Source of the DNA: Trichomonas vaginalis G3
Taxonomy: Eukaryota; Parabasalia; Trichomonadida; Trichomonadidae
Assembly: GCF_026262505.1 (NCBI RefSeq)
Contig: NC_067204.1
Span: forward strand, 19,669,355 to 19,733,354
Length of the DNA: 64,000 nucleotides
Direction of reading: 5' to 3'
In this document: positions 56,492 through 64,000 of the stretch, piece after piece
Position numbering within the stretch: the stretch's first letter is position 1
How the letters are laid out: each line of letters begins with the position of its first letter
Notes under the pieces: generated by a model
What the model was told of the DNA's origin: nothing
Seen by the model: the letters and a program-made list of their open reading frames with translations, nothing else
Databases searched by the model: none
Made by a program: the position numbers and the translations under genes

Positions 56492-57076
56492 TTACTTTAC
56501 ATAACCGCCTGCTGCCATAAGTCTTTGACGCCAACCCATACCAGCTAATGAAGGTTGACTTGGTTTAGTTTGGAAACTAAACTTTGGTTTTGGTTTATCT
56601 TCAGTTTTTGGTTTTTCTTCTTCTATCGGTTTTTCGTCACTTTTCGGTTCCTCGGGCTGTGCCCCACCTGCAGGAACAGTTGTGTCGTCAACATCTTCAT
56701 AAATATCATATGCCATTTGTTTTTGTTTTCCTTTCAACTTTTTGTGTTTGTTGTAAAGTTTAGAATATTTCGACTCTAAGTCAATGAGATGTTCTATAAT
56801 GAACTGTTGGTCAGTGAAGTAAACTTTTCCATCTGTTGTCTCAAAAGCTCCTTCAGACTTCAATATTTTATTTGTGAGAGTCTGTTTCTTTTTTGAGATA
56901 CTAGCCGTTCCATTTCTATGAAAAGTGACTTTATAGTTAGGGTTTGTATTTCCAGACCTGGCACTTTCTATTATTGAATTTTTCTCTTCATCTGTAAGTT
57001 CTTTGACAGTTTTTGACAATGGTTCTGAACTTTTTGTTTGTGGTGTCAAATCTACCGTTTCAACTTCTTCGGTCAT
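56492..57076 (-). CDS. Element B acidic 194-aa protein
   Basis: A disordered N-terminus (MTEEVETVDLTPQTKSSEPL), a small folded-looking middle (NPNYKVTFHRNGTASISKKK, then TTDGKVYFTDQQFIIEHLID), a coiled coil (LESKYSKLYNKHKKLKGKQK), then a Pro/Glu/Lys tail ending GWRQRLMAAGGYVK. It may be a scaffold or core protein; no family recognised. It lies between the polymerase-like and amphipathic genes on the same strand. Confidence 0.6.
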   Translation of the reverse strand: MTEEVETVDLTPQTKSSEPLSKTVKELTDEEKNSIIESARSGNTNPNYKVTFHRNGTASISKKKQTLTNKILKSEGAFETTDGKVYFTDQQFIIEHLIDLESKYSKLYNKHKKLKGKQKQMAYDIYEDVDDTTVPAGGAQPEEPKSDEKPIEEEKPKTEDKPKPKFSFQTKPSQPSLAGMGWRQRLMAAGGYVK

Positions 57077-57096
57077 TTTCAGGTCCGTAAAAAATT

Positions 57097-57249
57097 TTAG
57101 TTTGGTTTGTTTTCAACTGGTTGTTGTTGTTTTTTAAGTCGGTCTAAAACTTCCTGAGGTATAGGAAGAACTTGACAAACACGTGGTGTAACTGCTGGAA
57201 GTCGACAAATCCATCTTGAACCCATTTGTCTCAATGCTGTATTGTTCAT
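57097..57249 (-). CDS. Element B 50-aa basic protein
   Basis: A short frame beginning MNNTALRQMGSRWICRLPAV and ending KKQQQPVENKPN. It is conserved without interruption in both arms (the other copy is 46829-46981) although its neighbourhood in the left arm is broken, which supports a real gene. Function unknown. Confidence 0.5.
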   Translation of the reverse strand: MNNTALRQMGSRWICRLPAVTPRVCQVLPIPQEVLDRLKKQQQPVENKPN

Positions 57250-57268
57250 TTCATCTCAGTAAAAAATT

Positions 57269-57670
57269 TTACATTCCCCACGTTTGAGGCGGTTGAGGTT
57301 GGTTATTGTTTACCCATTGTTGTGCATGGTTATATCCTCTGTTAAAGAATCTTTCACCTTGGTCCATATAGTGTCCTGCTTGGTTATAGTAGTCATTTGC
57401 TTTGTTATAATAGTTTCCTGCTTGTCTTCCTACATTGTCCATCCATCCTTGAACTTTTCCTCTTGTTTCAGGATTTGGAATAAGATTTGTTGCATCTCGT
57501 GCTACCTCCCAACCTTTCTGTACAGTTTGTATAATAGGTTGTGCTTTCTCTTTAAGTATACCTAATGTACTCAAAATCTTCCTTCCAATTCCAAATGCAC
57601 CTCTGGCTATTGTTCCCACTGCGGGCAAAAATCTGGATGCAACTCCTGCTAATGCGCCAAATAAACCCAT
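57269..57670 (-). CDS. Element B amphipathic minor virion-like protein, 133 aa
   Basis: Begins MGLFGALAGVASRFLPAVGT: a Gly/Ala/Phe-rich amphipathic start like those of membrane-active capsid proteins (compare 37175, 37412 and 61250). The second half is rich in Asn/Gln/Tyr (NYYNKANDYYNQAGHYMDQG) and ends with NNQPQPPQTWGM. It is divergent from integrase, with 17 bp between starts (shared TTTTTTACCCTATAAG). Confidence 0.62.
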   Translation of the reverse strand: MGLFGALAGVASRFLPAVGTIARGAFGIGRKILSTLGILKEKAQPIIQTVQKGWEVARDATNLIPNPETRGKVQGWMDNVGRQAGNYYNKANDYYNQAGHYMDQGERFFNRGYNHAQQWVNNNQPQPPQTWGM

Positions 57671-57687
57671 TTCTTATAGGGTAAAAA

Positions 57688-58647
57688 ATGACGAATCCAA
57701 ACAAGGACCCCTATGTTTCTAAAGCGACAAAGAAAGCACTCATGGTAAAAATCTTTAGTTCAACACCAAATGCTTGGTTTATGGATATCTTGGAAAACAT
57801 TCCGAGGTATAGAGAAGATGGACCACCATACTGGTTAATATTTGTCGGTCAAAACACAAGATACTGTGAAGCCATACCATTATGGTCCAAAAATATTTTA
57901 GATGTGAAAACTGCTTTGACAATATTCGTTGACAAATACCATCCAACAAAACTGACATCTGACTGTGAAAGTTCTTTCAAATCAGATGATATTAAAAACT
58001 ATCTGCGTTCAAAAAATGTAAACCAATATTTCATTGTCGACCAAAACCATTCTGCTCTTGGTGTCATTGACGGTTGTATAAAAATGTTAAGAGACTTAAA
58101 CCAACCACAAGGTGGTGAAGCAAATGAAATGTCATATGACGACAAATATAGACACTTCTCCATGGCAAAGATGAGACAAGTTTTAAATATTTACAATAAC
58201 CGTAAACAAAAAGGTTTGGGAAACCACTCCCCCGAAGAAATGAAAAACAACCCTGACTTAGAGAAAGACTATATATTTAATAATTTAGTCAAAAGAGACA
58301 AACAAGAAAGAATGCCGGGCTTCAAACTTCAGAAGGGTGACAAAGTAAAAATAGAAATACCTAAACGCGACCCATATGAAAATACTATTGACTATGACAA
58401 CAATGGGAACTCGACAGGTACTCACATTCGTGTTCGTAAAAATAGAAGAAAGTATACAAGAGAATATTATGAAGTTTTAGGCAAACATGGCAAAATGTAC
58501 ACACTGCAAGCAGAAGATAAAACTACTATTGTCAGACCTCGTTTCAAACTTGTCAAAGTTCAAGGTGGTATACTTTCAAAGACAGTTCCTAACAAATATA
58601 AGACAACTCCTGACGAATATGCTAAAGAAGTTGAAAATGACGACTAA
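57688..58647 (+). CDS. Element B integrase (retroviral type)
   Basis: A 319-residue integrase, shorter at the N-terminus than that of element A. The rve core runs from about residue 25 to 150: AWFMDILENIPRY, LTSDCESSFKSDD and LGVIDGCIKMLRDL hold the acidic residues. The C-terminal DNA-binding part has KGDKVKIEIPKRDP, RVRKNRRKYTREYYEV and KTTIVRPRFKLVKV, an SH3/chromo-like pattern. It overlaps the end of the convergent tail-fibre gene by 4 bp. A broken copy lies at about 45432-46391. Confidence 0.85.
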   Translation: MTNPNKDPYVSKATKKALMVKIFSSTPNAWFMDILENIPRYREDGPPYWLIFVGQNTRYCEAIPLWSKNILDVKTALTIFVDKYHPTKLTSDCESSFKSDDIKNYLRSKNVNQYFIVDQNHSALGVIDGCIKMLRDLNQPQGGEANEMSYDDKYRHFSMAKMRQVLNIYNNRKQKGLGNHSPEEMKNNPDLEKDYIFNNLVKRDKQERMPGFKLQKGDKVKIEIPKRDPYENTIDYDNNGNSTGTHIRVRKNRRKYTREYYEVLGKHGKMYTLQAEDKTTIVRPRFKLVKVQGGILSKTVPNKYKTTPDEYAKEVENDD

Positions 58648-60379
58648 GCAATTCTATACCATGCGTAAACTGTCATGTAAGGTGGCATGTATTCTTTACT
58701 TTGTCCCGTTGTTTGCGTATATCCTGAAACGTGATGTGTATGGTCTCCTTCTCCCCAAGTGTCATCCCAGTAACAATTTATAGCAAACTTAACGTCGTCT
58801 TTAACATCATATCCTTTACCTTTTGTCATTCCTGTCCAACCCAATATCTATGCCTATGCCAACCTTCTTGAGATGTACTTAAATTTATGTAATGACTGTG
58901 TGCAGGTAAATTTTCACCTGAAATCGTTTTACTTCCACCTGTTTCCTTTGAAGAGTTTGCACAATACAAAAACCTGTCGACTATTTGTTCCCATGCACCA
59001 ACACCAAACATTACTTGAGGACCTCTTGCATCCATAGATGTATAAATAGAACCTACTGGGTTCATTAAATCAAACATATGAGATAATATAGGATTGTCTC
59101 TTTTGAACTTAAAATATAGCGCAACCATTTCGGGTTTCTTCTGGTTTGTGTTAGAATATTTTTTATAATATAATCTTATGTTTTCAGGGTAGGTAAAGTC
59201 TTGACTATAATATTTATTTTTGTCATCTATATAATAATATACTATTCTCGTTTTTTCTATTGCATTATATCTTTTATATCTATAATAATCTAAATATAAT
59301 GTTAACTTTTGTTCATCTGCATGTAGTGCTCCGCCGTCATATCCATAGTCATAATAATATGGTATTGGAGCTGGGTCAGGCAATGTCATATCTGCCATTT
59401 CATAAACTCTTAAATATTTCTTTTGTTCGTCTCCATATAAGTTCAAGTAACAGTTGTTGTCTAATGGAACTTTAACTTGTGTACCATCATTCTTTTTATA
59501 GCTTACATACATTTCATTGTTATTTTTCGGAATGAGTTTATACCGTGTACCATTTTTTAAGGACTGTACCAACTGCCATCTAAAATATTTGTTTTCTTCA
59601 TTGACAGAAAAGTCACCAACAATAGTTTCAATATTTTTTGTTCCAACTAAACTTTGGTATATTTCGTTAACATATGTTTTATCTGCTTTCTTCTCAAGGC
59701 TAACGTTTAAGTCTGTTATTTCAGATATAGAATGTGTATGTCCAACGTCACTTTTCCTGTTTAAGGTTTCTTGTAAGTTTGTAATATTTGCAATGGTATG
59801 TGTATGTCCAACGTCACTTTTCCTGTTTAAGGTTTCTTGTAAGTTTGTAATATCAGATATAGAATGTGTATGAGTCTTATCTGCTTTTGTCTCTAATGTT
59901 TCCTTAAGACTTGGTATTTGGTTAATATAATGTATATGAGTCTTTTTAGAATATTCGTTTTCAGCTCTTGTCACTTCACTTGACATTTTATTGTCAACAT
60001 ATGTTTTGTCTGCTAGTTCAGGATGAGTATGTTCTTTTGTTGCATAAGCATTGTTAGCTCTTTCTTCTTCTTTTGCTATTGCATCGTCTACATATTCTTT
60101 GTCAGCTTTGTTGTCAACATCTGCTTTCAAAAGAAGTTCATTTATAGGTTTCTCGTTTAAAGTTCCTTTTGTTGGATTTATACAGACAGTATGGTTCTTA
60201 TTGTCTTGAAATAGAAACTCATCTGTCATTGGGTTTAATGTCAGTTTTAAGTTTCCTTCTTTCAATGACTCAGATATCTTAGAATAGTTTGAAAAGTTTG
60301 TTGTGTTCTTATTTAGAGCTTGCATAATGAGTTGTCGGTTGTGTTGTATTTCTCTCATGGAAGCAATATCTTTCGACAT
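58644..60379 (-). pseudogene. Element B phage-like tail fibre gene
   Basis: The N-terminal region is about 100 residues of head-binding type. The shaft is made of phage-tail-fibre repeats such as ITNLQETLNRKSDVGHTHTI, each carrying the HTH signature. The middle domain YVNEIYQSLVGTKNIETIVG is almost identical to that of element A. The tip is of tail-collar type (PVGSIYTSMD, GAWEQIVDRFLYCANSS, ENLPAHSHYI, GDHTHHVSG, MPPYMTVYAWYR). A receptor-binding fibre on the particle is inferred. Nearly open (about one break). Confidence 0.83.
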
Positions 60380-60398
60380 TTTTTATTCTAGATAAAAT

Positions 60399-61245
60399 AT
60401 GCTTCCAATAGAAAAAGAAAATTCAAGAGTTGCTACAACTAAACCATTAGATGAACTTTTTACTAATGTCGGTCAAAAGTTTGAGACAGAGACCGTAAAG
60501 CATGAAGGCTATCGTTTTGACTACCCATTAAGATGGCTAAGAGACCCATCTGTCACAAAAGCTATTGGCTTTCGTAGAATAAAATTTGTGTCTGTAGAAG
60601 ATAAAAGTTTTCCATTTATTGTAAGGTTTCATATAGATTATATATCTGAAGGGAAACGAAAAATGTGGGAAGAAATTGAGCTAATACAAGTTGACCTTTC
60701 ATCTTCTCTACAGACTGCGTTAAAAAATATAGAAGATAAAATAAATTCATGTTATGCAAAATATGCTGATGAATATGCAAATACCGAGAGCACACTTTAT
60801 GTGAGAATTGTATATGACAAACAAAATTCACAAGTGTCATTTCAAATCTACGAAAACAATCCAAATAAAGACGAACAAATATATACAGAATTCACTGCAA
60901 TGTCATGGTATTATTTGCAAAGAATGTTAAATCAGAAAGTCAAACTTCCTTTAGCAAATATTTACAGTCGATATGCAAGAGATGAACCATATTTATTTAA
61001 AGATGTTTTCGACCCAGCTGCTATTATTGTTCATGCTTCATTTTCTGGCGCCCAAAACTCTTTCTTATGCTTGGCAAATGACTTTTACGAAAAACCTACA
61101 AAGTTATACGAACCACCAAGTGGAAGTATTTCAGACTTTCAAGTATGGTTTACTACAGATGGAAAAAAGAATAATTCCATTATACCATGCGTTTTACTTA
61201 GAACTTAGTTTCATATACAACTACTATCGAACGGTAAAAATATAA
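60399..61245 (+). pseudogene. Element B capsid-like protein, second paralogue
   Basis: Begins MLPIEKENSRVATTKPLDEL, and is clearly related to the 49910 protein through YRFDYPLRWLRDP, KAIGFRRI, VHASFSGAQNSFLCLAND and SDFQVWFTTDG. Its coding similarity continues to about 61245 (LELSFIYNYYRTV). The two paralogues in one element suggest two related vertex or minor capsid proteins. It shares a 19-bp divergent promoter region with the tail-fibre gene. Almost whole (about one break). Confidence 0.6.
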
Positions 61246-61249
61246 TTTT

Positions 61250-61492
61250 TTAATACGGTTGAGGTGTTGGATTTGGTTGCCAACTAGACTGTGGTGCAGG
61301 TTCAGGCTGTTGTATAACAGGAGCTTGTTCTTCTGGTTCAGGGTCTTTAGGTATAATACCAACGAACTGACCTACTCTTTTACCAATATTTTTGACTCCG
61401 TTCCAAATTCCTCTTCCGACAGATTTTATTCCATTCCATATACCTCTTCCAACTCTTCTGAAGAAGTTTCCAATACTACTGAAGAAACCCAT
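61250..61492 (-). CDS. Element B amphipathic peptide, 80 aa
   Basis: MGFFSSIGNFFRRVGRGIWN followed by GIKSVGRGIWNGVKNIGKRV: two tandem amphipathic helices with Trp, Arg and Gly, a typical membrane-active design, then a Pro/Gln/Glu-rich tail. It is comparable to the 70- and 78-aa peptides of element A. A membrane penetration role is inferred. Confidence 0.65.
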   Translation of the reverse strand: MGFFSSIGNFFRRVGRGIWNGIKSVGRGIWNGVKNIGKRVGQFVGIIPKDPEPEEQAPVIQQPEPAPQSSWQPNPTPQPY

Positions 61493-61510
61493 TTTACTAT
61501 ATGTAAAAAT

Positions 61511-61873
61511 CTAATGTCCGCCTAGTCTCTTACGTTTCCTGTTGAGTTCCATAGCATTCTTTAACTGGAGCTCATACATTCTGTTTCTCCTCTGGTAGAA
61601 AACATATTCTGGGTCAACTCCTGTGTTCGCGTCATCTGCATAAAGTTGTTTATATCCCACTTCAGGGTTTGTATAAAACTCTTTCCATCTCATATTTGCA
61701 TACCATGGTGGCAAACCTAACGCAGCGTCATTTGACATGGCAGTTTGCATTTGTACATCTGTTGGCACTTGACCATAGTTTGCCATTGCAGTTTGTATTC
61801 TAACTTCATTTGGAATATTCTCTGGGTTTGGTTGTCCAGGTTGCTGTGCATTCGCTAAGTTCTGTGCGTCCAT
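61511..61873 (-). CDS. Element B core-like basic protein, 120 aa
   Basis: The N-terminus is Gln/Asn/Pro-rich with two copies of VRIQTAMANYGQVPTD-type sequence (the second VQMQTAMSND). The middle is WYANMRWKEFYTNPEVGY; the C-terminus is basic (ELNRKRKRLGGH). It may bind DNA or bridge genome and capsid. Family not recognised. Its start is preceded by TTTTTATCTAATATTAAATG. Confidence 0.6.
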   Translation of the reverse strand: MDAQNLANAQQPGQPNPENIPNEVRIQTAMANYGQVPTDVQMQTAMSNDAALGLPPWYANMRWKEFYTNPEVGYKQLYADDANTGVDPEYVFYQRRNRMYELQLKNAMELNRKRKRLGGH

Positions 61874-62036
61874 TTAATATTAGATAAAAATATCTCTTAC
61901 GAGTACATATACTGAACATTTGCAGGCATTGGTTCATCTTCATATTCTCTGTACTTTTCTGCCACGTCAAATAAATAAATGACACAATGGAAAAAACCTA
62001 AAAACTAACAATCCGATTTCAAACCACATTTACTTA

Positions 62037-62831
62037 CTAATAAAATTTCTTTATTGTGACACTTTCTCCATTTATAGGACATCTCTCATATTCTATCTTG
62101 TCATATATAAACTCATAGTCATGTATGTCCTCTAACCATCTCATAACGGTTTCCAAACCACTTTTATCGGATGTAAAGTAAAAGCATGGATGGTTATGTA
62201 TAACGTCTAAAGTTTTCTAAAGAGTCTCTCAAAGTCCAGTCTACTTGGTATTGAAAATCCCATGTGTTATAGAACGGCGGGTCCACTATAAAGAAAACAT
62301 TTTCCTTGTCTTTATATTTTTCATACAACTCTGTCCAATGACATCTCACAAACTCTATACCCTCAATATATTTTTCTATGTTCTCTTTGAAAACATTTGT
62401 ATAGTTAAGATATAAAACTTTTGACATAAGTGTTTCAATGTCATGAACTCTTATAGAACCACTATATAATAGTCTAGCAGATATACTATCCCAGTCTATA
62501 TATTCTGCTTTTTTCAAAACCTCTCTCACAATATTTTCTTATCTAATGGTATACGTTCCATCTTACCTATAGGTATCTTTTCTTTTAACTCTTTCAATAT
62601 ATTGTTTGTGTCTGGAATATGTTTGAGACGGTCCATATAGTTGTCGAAGTCATTGCATATAATCTTTGAGTCTGGGAATATTATATGGCACAAATGGGAT
62701 ATATAGAAACTTCCACCGAACAAATCTACAAATGTTAGACCATTCGGTAGTTTCTTAAGTTCTCTCAATATAATATCTTTACATCTACTCTTATTTCCAA
62801 AGAACGGTAACGGTGGTTTTGTAAAATTCAT
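62037..62831 (-). pseudogene. Element B Dam-like adenine-N6 DNA methyltransferase, broken
   Basis: D12-class adenine methyltransferase. The N-terminal KPPLPFFGNKSRCKDIILRE resembles the family's substrate-entry PFFGGK-type motif. The SAM-binding motif is TFVDLFGGSFYISH; the catalytic motif is FFIVDPPFYNTWDF. The C-terminal part is probably GLETVMRWLEDIHDYEFIYD. It could mark element DNA against nucleases or guide replication, as phage Dam enzymes do. It lies at the right end of B. Not one open frame (about two breaks). The start follows TTTTTATTATTATATAAATG. Confidence 0.75.
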
Positions 62832-63099
62832 TTATATATAATAATAAAAATGTTTTTACCCGAAAAGTGACAGAAAAGTTACAAAACATGAAAACATATA
62901 TAATTTGTGAAAAGTGACACATTATATAATGTTTTCGACCCAGAAGACTAACAATTTTCCGAATAAAAACTTCATTTATACTAAACATCTTCGGGGCTAG
63001 AGGGCGCAACGCGCCTGGAAGCCCTCCGAATAAAAACTTCATTTATTACTAAACATCATCAGGGCTAGAAGGGGCGCAGCCCCTGGAAGCCCCACTACC
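62832..63099. other. Gene-free right end of element B
   Basis: An AT-rich stretch without coding frames, followed by two tandem GC-hairpin units (62959-63025 and 63026-63094). No match to the terminal repeat of A and no inverted partner elsewhere in the window was seen, so this is not confirmed as the end of the element. Confidence 0.6.
62959..63094. repeat. Two tandem units of about 67 bp with covarying GC hairpins
   Basis: Each unit begins CCGAATAAAAACTTCATTTA and ends with a nested hairpin: outer GGGCT with AGCCC, inner GGCGC-AAC-GCGCC in unit 1 and GGGGC-GCA-GCCCC in unit 2. The inner stems differ in sequence yet both pair. Confidence 0.88.
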
Positions 63100-63122
63100 T
63101 TTTTTTTTTTTTTTTTTTTTTT
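63100..63122. repeat. T23 tract at the junction of B and inverted satellite
   Basis: An uninterrupted run of 23 T between the GC-hairpin units and the satellite. It is the only such tract in the window and marks the exact junction. Confidence 0.9.
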
Positions 63123-63329
63123 CATTGTTTTATCTAATTCTCTTTCTTTTCATATTAATCATTGTTTTATATAATAATATTTCTTTTCATATTAATCATT
63201 GTTTTATGAATTTCTCTTTCTTTTCATATTAATCATTGTTTTATAGAATTCTCTTTCTTTTCATATTAATCATTGTTTTATAGAATTCTCTTTCTTTTCA
63301 TATTAATCATTGTTTTATGAATTTCTCTC

Positions 63330-63428
63330 GATATTAATGAATGCCCTCTTAGTATTGCCATCAAAGCGAATTCAATAGAAATTGTCCAATTCCTAGTTGA
63401 TCATGGTGCAGATGTTAACATGAAACTT
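63330..63428 (+). pseudogene. Single ankyrin-repeat module 13
   Basis: A 99-bp ankyrin block now on the plus strand (ECPLSIAIKANSIEI, HGADVNMKL), the reverse counterpart of a module near 17.3 kb. Confidence 0.87.
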
Positions 63429-63621
63429 ATTCTCGTTCTTTTCATATTAATCATTGTTTTATGGAATTCTCTTTCTTTTCATATTAATCATTGTTTTATA
63501 TAATAATATTTCTTTTCATATTTATCACTGTTTTATTACTTTCTCTTTCTTTTCATATTAATCATTGTTTTATCTAATTCTCTTTCTTTTCACATTTATC
63601 ATTGTTTTATGAATTTCTCTC

Positions 63622-63720
63622 GATATTAATGAATGCCCTCTTAGTATTGCCATCAAAGCGAATTCAATAGAAATTGTCCAATTCCTAGTTGATCATGGTG
63701 CAGATGTTAACATGAAACTT
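63622..63720 (+). pseudogene. Single ankyrin-repeat module 14
   Basis: A second plus-strand 99-bp ankyrin block, full length. Reading on from it in the same frame gives a short hydrophobic stretch in the satellite (ILFLFIFIIVLW) before a stop. Confidence 0.87.
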
Positions 63721-64000
63721 ATTCTCTTTCTTTTCATATTCATCATTGTTTTATGGAATTCTCTTTCTTTTCAATATTAATCATTGTTTTATATATAATA
63801 TTTCTCTTTCATATTTATCACTATTTTATTACTTTCTCTTTCTTTTCATATTAATCATTGTTTTATAACATTCTCTTTCTTTTCATATTAATCATTGTTT
63901 ATTACTTTTCTTCTTTCATATTAATCTTTATAGAATTCCTTTCTTTTATATAATCATTTTTTATAGAATTCTCTTCTCTTTCATATTAATCATTGTTTTA

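Larger units (their letters stand above)
53236..58811. repeat. Right arm of the large inverted duplication in B
   Basis: Reverse complement of 45268-50830. This arm is the better preserved: integrase, the 194-aa gene, the amphipathic gene and most of the polymerase-like gene are open. It begins with the fifth AGGTGA palindrome. Confidence 0.93.
44982..63099. mobile_element. Polinton-like element B complex
   Basis: A second Polinton-type element, unrelated to A over most of its length. Parts recognised: divergent DNA polymerase B, retroviral-type integrase, phage-like tail fibre, two related capsid-like proteins, amphipathic peptides, a core-like basic protein and a Dam-like methyltransferase. 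I did not recognise an ATPase or major capsid gene. It is arranged as two inverted arms of about 5.6 kb around a 2.4-kb spacer, then the rest of the element. No terminal inverted repeats were found, so true ends are unknown. It is broken: many breaks in the left arm, few in the right part. Arms are very alike, hence a recent duplication or an assembly effect. Confidence 0.8.
63123..64000. repeat. 37-bp coded satellite, block 6, reverse orientation, with two ankyrin modules
   Basis: The satellite read from the other strand. The word order and the rare ACAGTGATAAAT unit match the reverse complement of about 17010-17790. It is cleaner at the left and increasingly indel-rich after 63.7 kb. Confidence 0.93.

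Overview
The window looks like a repeat-rich, gene-poor piece of a Trichomonas vaginalis chromosome, or a very close relative. Four things point there: DD34D mariners that I recognise as Tvmar1-like, Maverick/Polinton elements without introns, single ankyrin-repeat modules of the expanded trichomonad type, and AT-rich DNA throughout. The call rests on family recognition; no database was searched. I see no ordinary single-copy host gene.

Layout. (1) 1-21,743: an AT-rich satellite of about 37 bp period, built from a fixed core and an 11-bp slot filled from a small set of words. Twelve 99-bp blocks, each one ankyrin repeat on the minus strand (the last cut short), are interspersed. Five mariner copies sit in it (213-1513, 6075-7372 and 10219-11513 on minus; 14448-15750 and 17809-19110 on plus). 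Two copies of a hairpin-rich non-autonomous transposon follow (15791-16961 and 19151-21666); the second carries a nested 836-bp element with an 8-bp target duplication and a 250-bp hairpin cassette in three copies. (2) 21,744-38,898: Polinton A, about 17 kb with ~280-bp terminal inverted repeats. It has protein-primed-type DNA polymerase B, integrase, packaging ATPase, double-jelly-roll major capsid, phage-like tail fibre and small virion-like proteins. It is largely open, with a few breaks. (3) 38,901-44,981: a second, heavily broken copy of the middle of Polinton A. (4) 44,982-63,099: a different Polinton-like element, B, arranged as a large inverted duplication (arms 45,268-50,830 and 53,236-58,811 around a 2.4-kb spacer) and followed by tail fibre, virion-like proteins and a Dam-like methyltransferase. 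(5) 63,100-64,000: a T tract, then the satellite and two ankyrin modules again, in the opposite orientation.

How the parts work together. In A, polymerase and integrase (plus strand, left half) serve replication and integration; ATPase, capsid, tail fibre and amphipathic peptides (mostly minus strand, right half) form a virion module. Genes in both A and B begin just after a T-rich tract ending in TATAA or TAAATG. The tail-fibre head of A and B is nearly the same at DNA level although the rest of the two elements is unrelated, which suggests module exchange. The satellite, mariner and hairpin elements show repeated segmental duplication. The dense one-base differences in 7-14 kb and 38.9-48.9 kb, seen in only one partner of each duplicate pair, raise the possibility of unpolished or misjoined assembly there.
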